From: an uncultured Ruminococcus sp.
Lineage (GTDB): Bacteria; Bacillota_A; Clostridia; Oscillospirales; Ruminococcaceae
NCBI GenBank assembly: GCA_947303535.1
Contig: CAMYYQ010000097.1
Coordinates: 1 to 5,702 of the forward strand
DNA: 5,702 bases
Direction: 5' to 3'
Below the pieces are notes generated by a model, which saw only the letters and a program-made list of their open reading frames with translations, had not been told where the DNA came from and made no database searches. Both the position numbers and the translations under genes were made by a program. This document shows positions 4,862-5,702 of the stretch, piece after piece (position 1 is the stretch's first letter; each line of letters starts with the position of its first letter).

Positions 4862-5702
4862 TCACACCTCCTCATCTTCGCTCTCAAAGTCTTTTGCGTT
4901 CTTGTAGCGCAAACCTTTGAAGCCGTTGTAGCGTTTGTGCGCCGGACCCAATGTTGTTTTGATGATTCCATCAGCGTAAGCCTCGACCTGAGCCAGAAAT
5001 GTTTTCTGACCGATAGGCTGGATTGTGTTATCAGTACAAAACTGATTGAAATCCTCCCACAGCTTTCGCGACGATATCTCGCCTTTTGGGTCCAGAACGG
5101 TATACCTCTCAAGAAATGCACGCTCCGGATGCAGTTCTGCCCTGCGGCGTTCAAGATACTCTTTGCTATCGTCTGGGAGATCGAATTTGAACCCGTTCTC
5201 CACAAGATCACGAAGCGTATCAAGCGCCATCGACATTATCACGTTCTTCTCACTGATAAGCTTATTCAGCAGCTCAGGATCCCGTTTCTCTTCTGGGATA
5301 GCCTTAGAGAAGACCAGTGGGATAACACGATCCCACAGCTCATCATCAGGATGAGTGAATGCGAGATCGTGGTTTGATGCGAAGATCAACGTAGCCGTAG
5401 GTCTGAAAGATACAGCAGACTTGTACAAGTCACGCGCCATAATGGTCTCACAGGCAGTGATTCGTTTGAACAAGCTCTCATTTTTCATCGGTGCTGGGTC
5501 GTTATCCGAACATGTGTTCAGAATTTTGCCAACCAGCTTGACGACGTACTCTCGTCTGCCGATGTCGCTGAACGACAAACTTGAGCGCAGACATTCATCA
5601 ATAATACTTTCCAAGAAGGAAATTATCACTGATTTTCCGCGCTTTCCAGGTCCGATTAGCTCGATTGCAGCACGAGCTCCGATTAGTGATGAACAGCAAT
5701 AG
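4862..5702 (-). CDS. D5/P4-type SF3 helicase (phage/plasmid primase-helicase), N-terminal part outside window
   Basis: The last 279 residues are visible, open across the right edge. They begin just before a Walker A motif, GPGKRGKS at visible residues 17-24, then a Walker B-like KILNTCSDND near 59-68. Next come the conserved block FKRITACETIMARDLYKS, FRPTATLIFASNH with the sensor Asn near 110, and LWDRVIPLVF with a candidate arginine finger at 125. The C-terminal third (about 200-270) resembles the winged helix of phage P4 alpha-like proteins. Such proteins are hexameric helicases, often with an N-terminal primase domain, that start replication of phages and plasmid-like elements; here it probably serves the excised circle. 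Any internal GTG start near 5629 is wrong because it would remove the P-loop. The stop at 4862 is followed by a 128-bp gap before mobC. Confidence 0.88.
   Translation of the reverse strand, partial: YCCSSLIGARAAIELIGPGKRGKSVIISFLESIIDECLRSSLSFSDIGRREYVVKLVGKILNTCSDNDPAPMKNESLFKRITACETIMARDLYKSAVSFRPTATLIFASNHDLAFTHPDDELWDRVIPLVFSKAIPEEKRDPELLNKLISEKNVIMSMALDTLRDLVENGFKFDLPDDSKEYLERRRAELHPERAFLERYTVLDPKGEISSRKLWEDFNQFCTDNTIQPIGQKTFLAQVEAYADGIIKTTLGPAHKRYNGFKGLRYKNAKDFESEDEEV

Larger units (their letters stand above)
1529..5702. mobile_element. Integrated mobilizable element (IME/ICE-like), one end visible
   Basis: The run of minus-strand genes helicase, mobC, relaxase, xis and int ends beside tRNA-Glu. 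Integrase and excisionase supply integration and excision, the relaxase and its ribbon-helix-helix partner supply DNA processing for transfer, and the D5/P4-like helicase suggests replication of the excised form. No coupling protein, secretion gene or cargo gene is seen in this part. The left boundary is set at the end of the tRNA by inference; the right boundary is outside the window. Confidence 0.85.

Noticed and set aside
4850..5377. Plus-strand open frame opposite the helicase gene
   Set aside because: It is a shadow of the strongly conserved minus-strand helicase; no ribosome-binding site or known motifs.
1..5702. CRISPR array, toxin-antitoxin pair, retron or defence genes
   Set aside because: No spaced repeat array and no matching protein motifs were seen; cargo genes, if any, lie beyond the right edge.

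Overview
The window looks like a chromosome segment of an endospore-forming clostridial Firmicute. SpoVAD and SpoVAE occur only in spore formers, GGAGG ribosome-binding sites precede most genes, and both tRNA genes encode their CCA ends. The general feel is of a gut or rumen Oscillospiraceae such as Ruminococcus; that genus-level guess is an inference from gene style, not something proven here.

Layout. Positions 1-1528 are host chromosome: the 3' end of spoVAD, a complete spoVAE, a convergent DUF5680-type gene with its own promoter, and a two-gene tRNA operon (tRNA-Met-CAT, tRNA-Glu-TTC) behind a consensus sigma-A promoter. The operon ends in a strong intrinsic terminator. From just past tRNA-Glu to the right edge lies one end of an integrated mobile element with all its recognisable genes on the minus strand. 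In transcription order these are a D5/P4-type SF3 helicase (runs off the window), a MobC-like ribbon-helix-helix accessory protein, a MOBP-like relaxase, an excisionase-like small HTH protein, and a tyrosine integrase that ends next to the tRNA gene.

How the genes work together. The integrase, with all its catalytic residues, and the excisionase should move the element in and out of the chromosome, most likely at the 3' end of tRNA-Glu. MobC and the relaxase would nick and lead the DNA during conjugative mobilization, and the helicase may support replication of the excised form. No type IV secretion gene is in view, so an integrative mobilizable element is the most economical reading; a full ICE cannot be excluded because the element continues past 5702.

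Most of this is a known architecture in clostridia. The less explained parts are the short non-coding pieces: a perfect 11-bp tandem repeat and two palindromes between the tRNA and int, a GAAA-tetraloop hairpin between xis and int, a near-consensus promoter that points antisense into the relaxase gene and is framed by an inverted repeat, and the 128-bp helicase-mobC gap, which may hold oriT and a small or decayed reading frame. I did not find convincing evidence of a wholly new system in this window.
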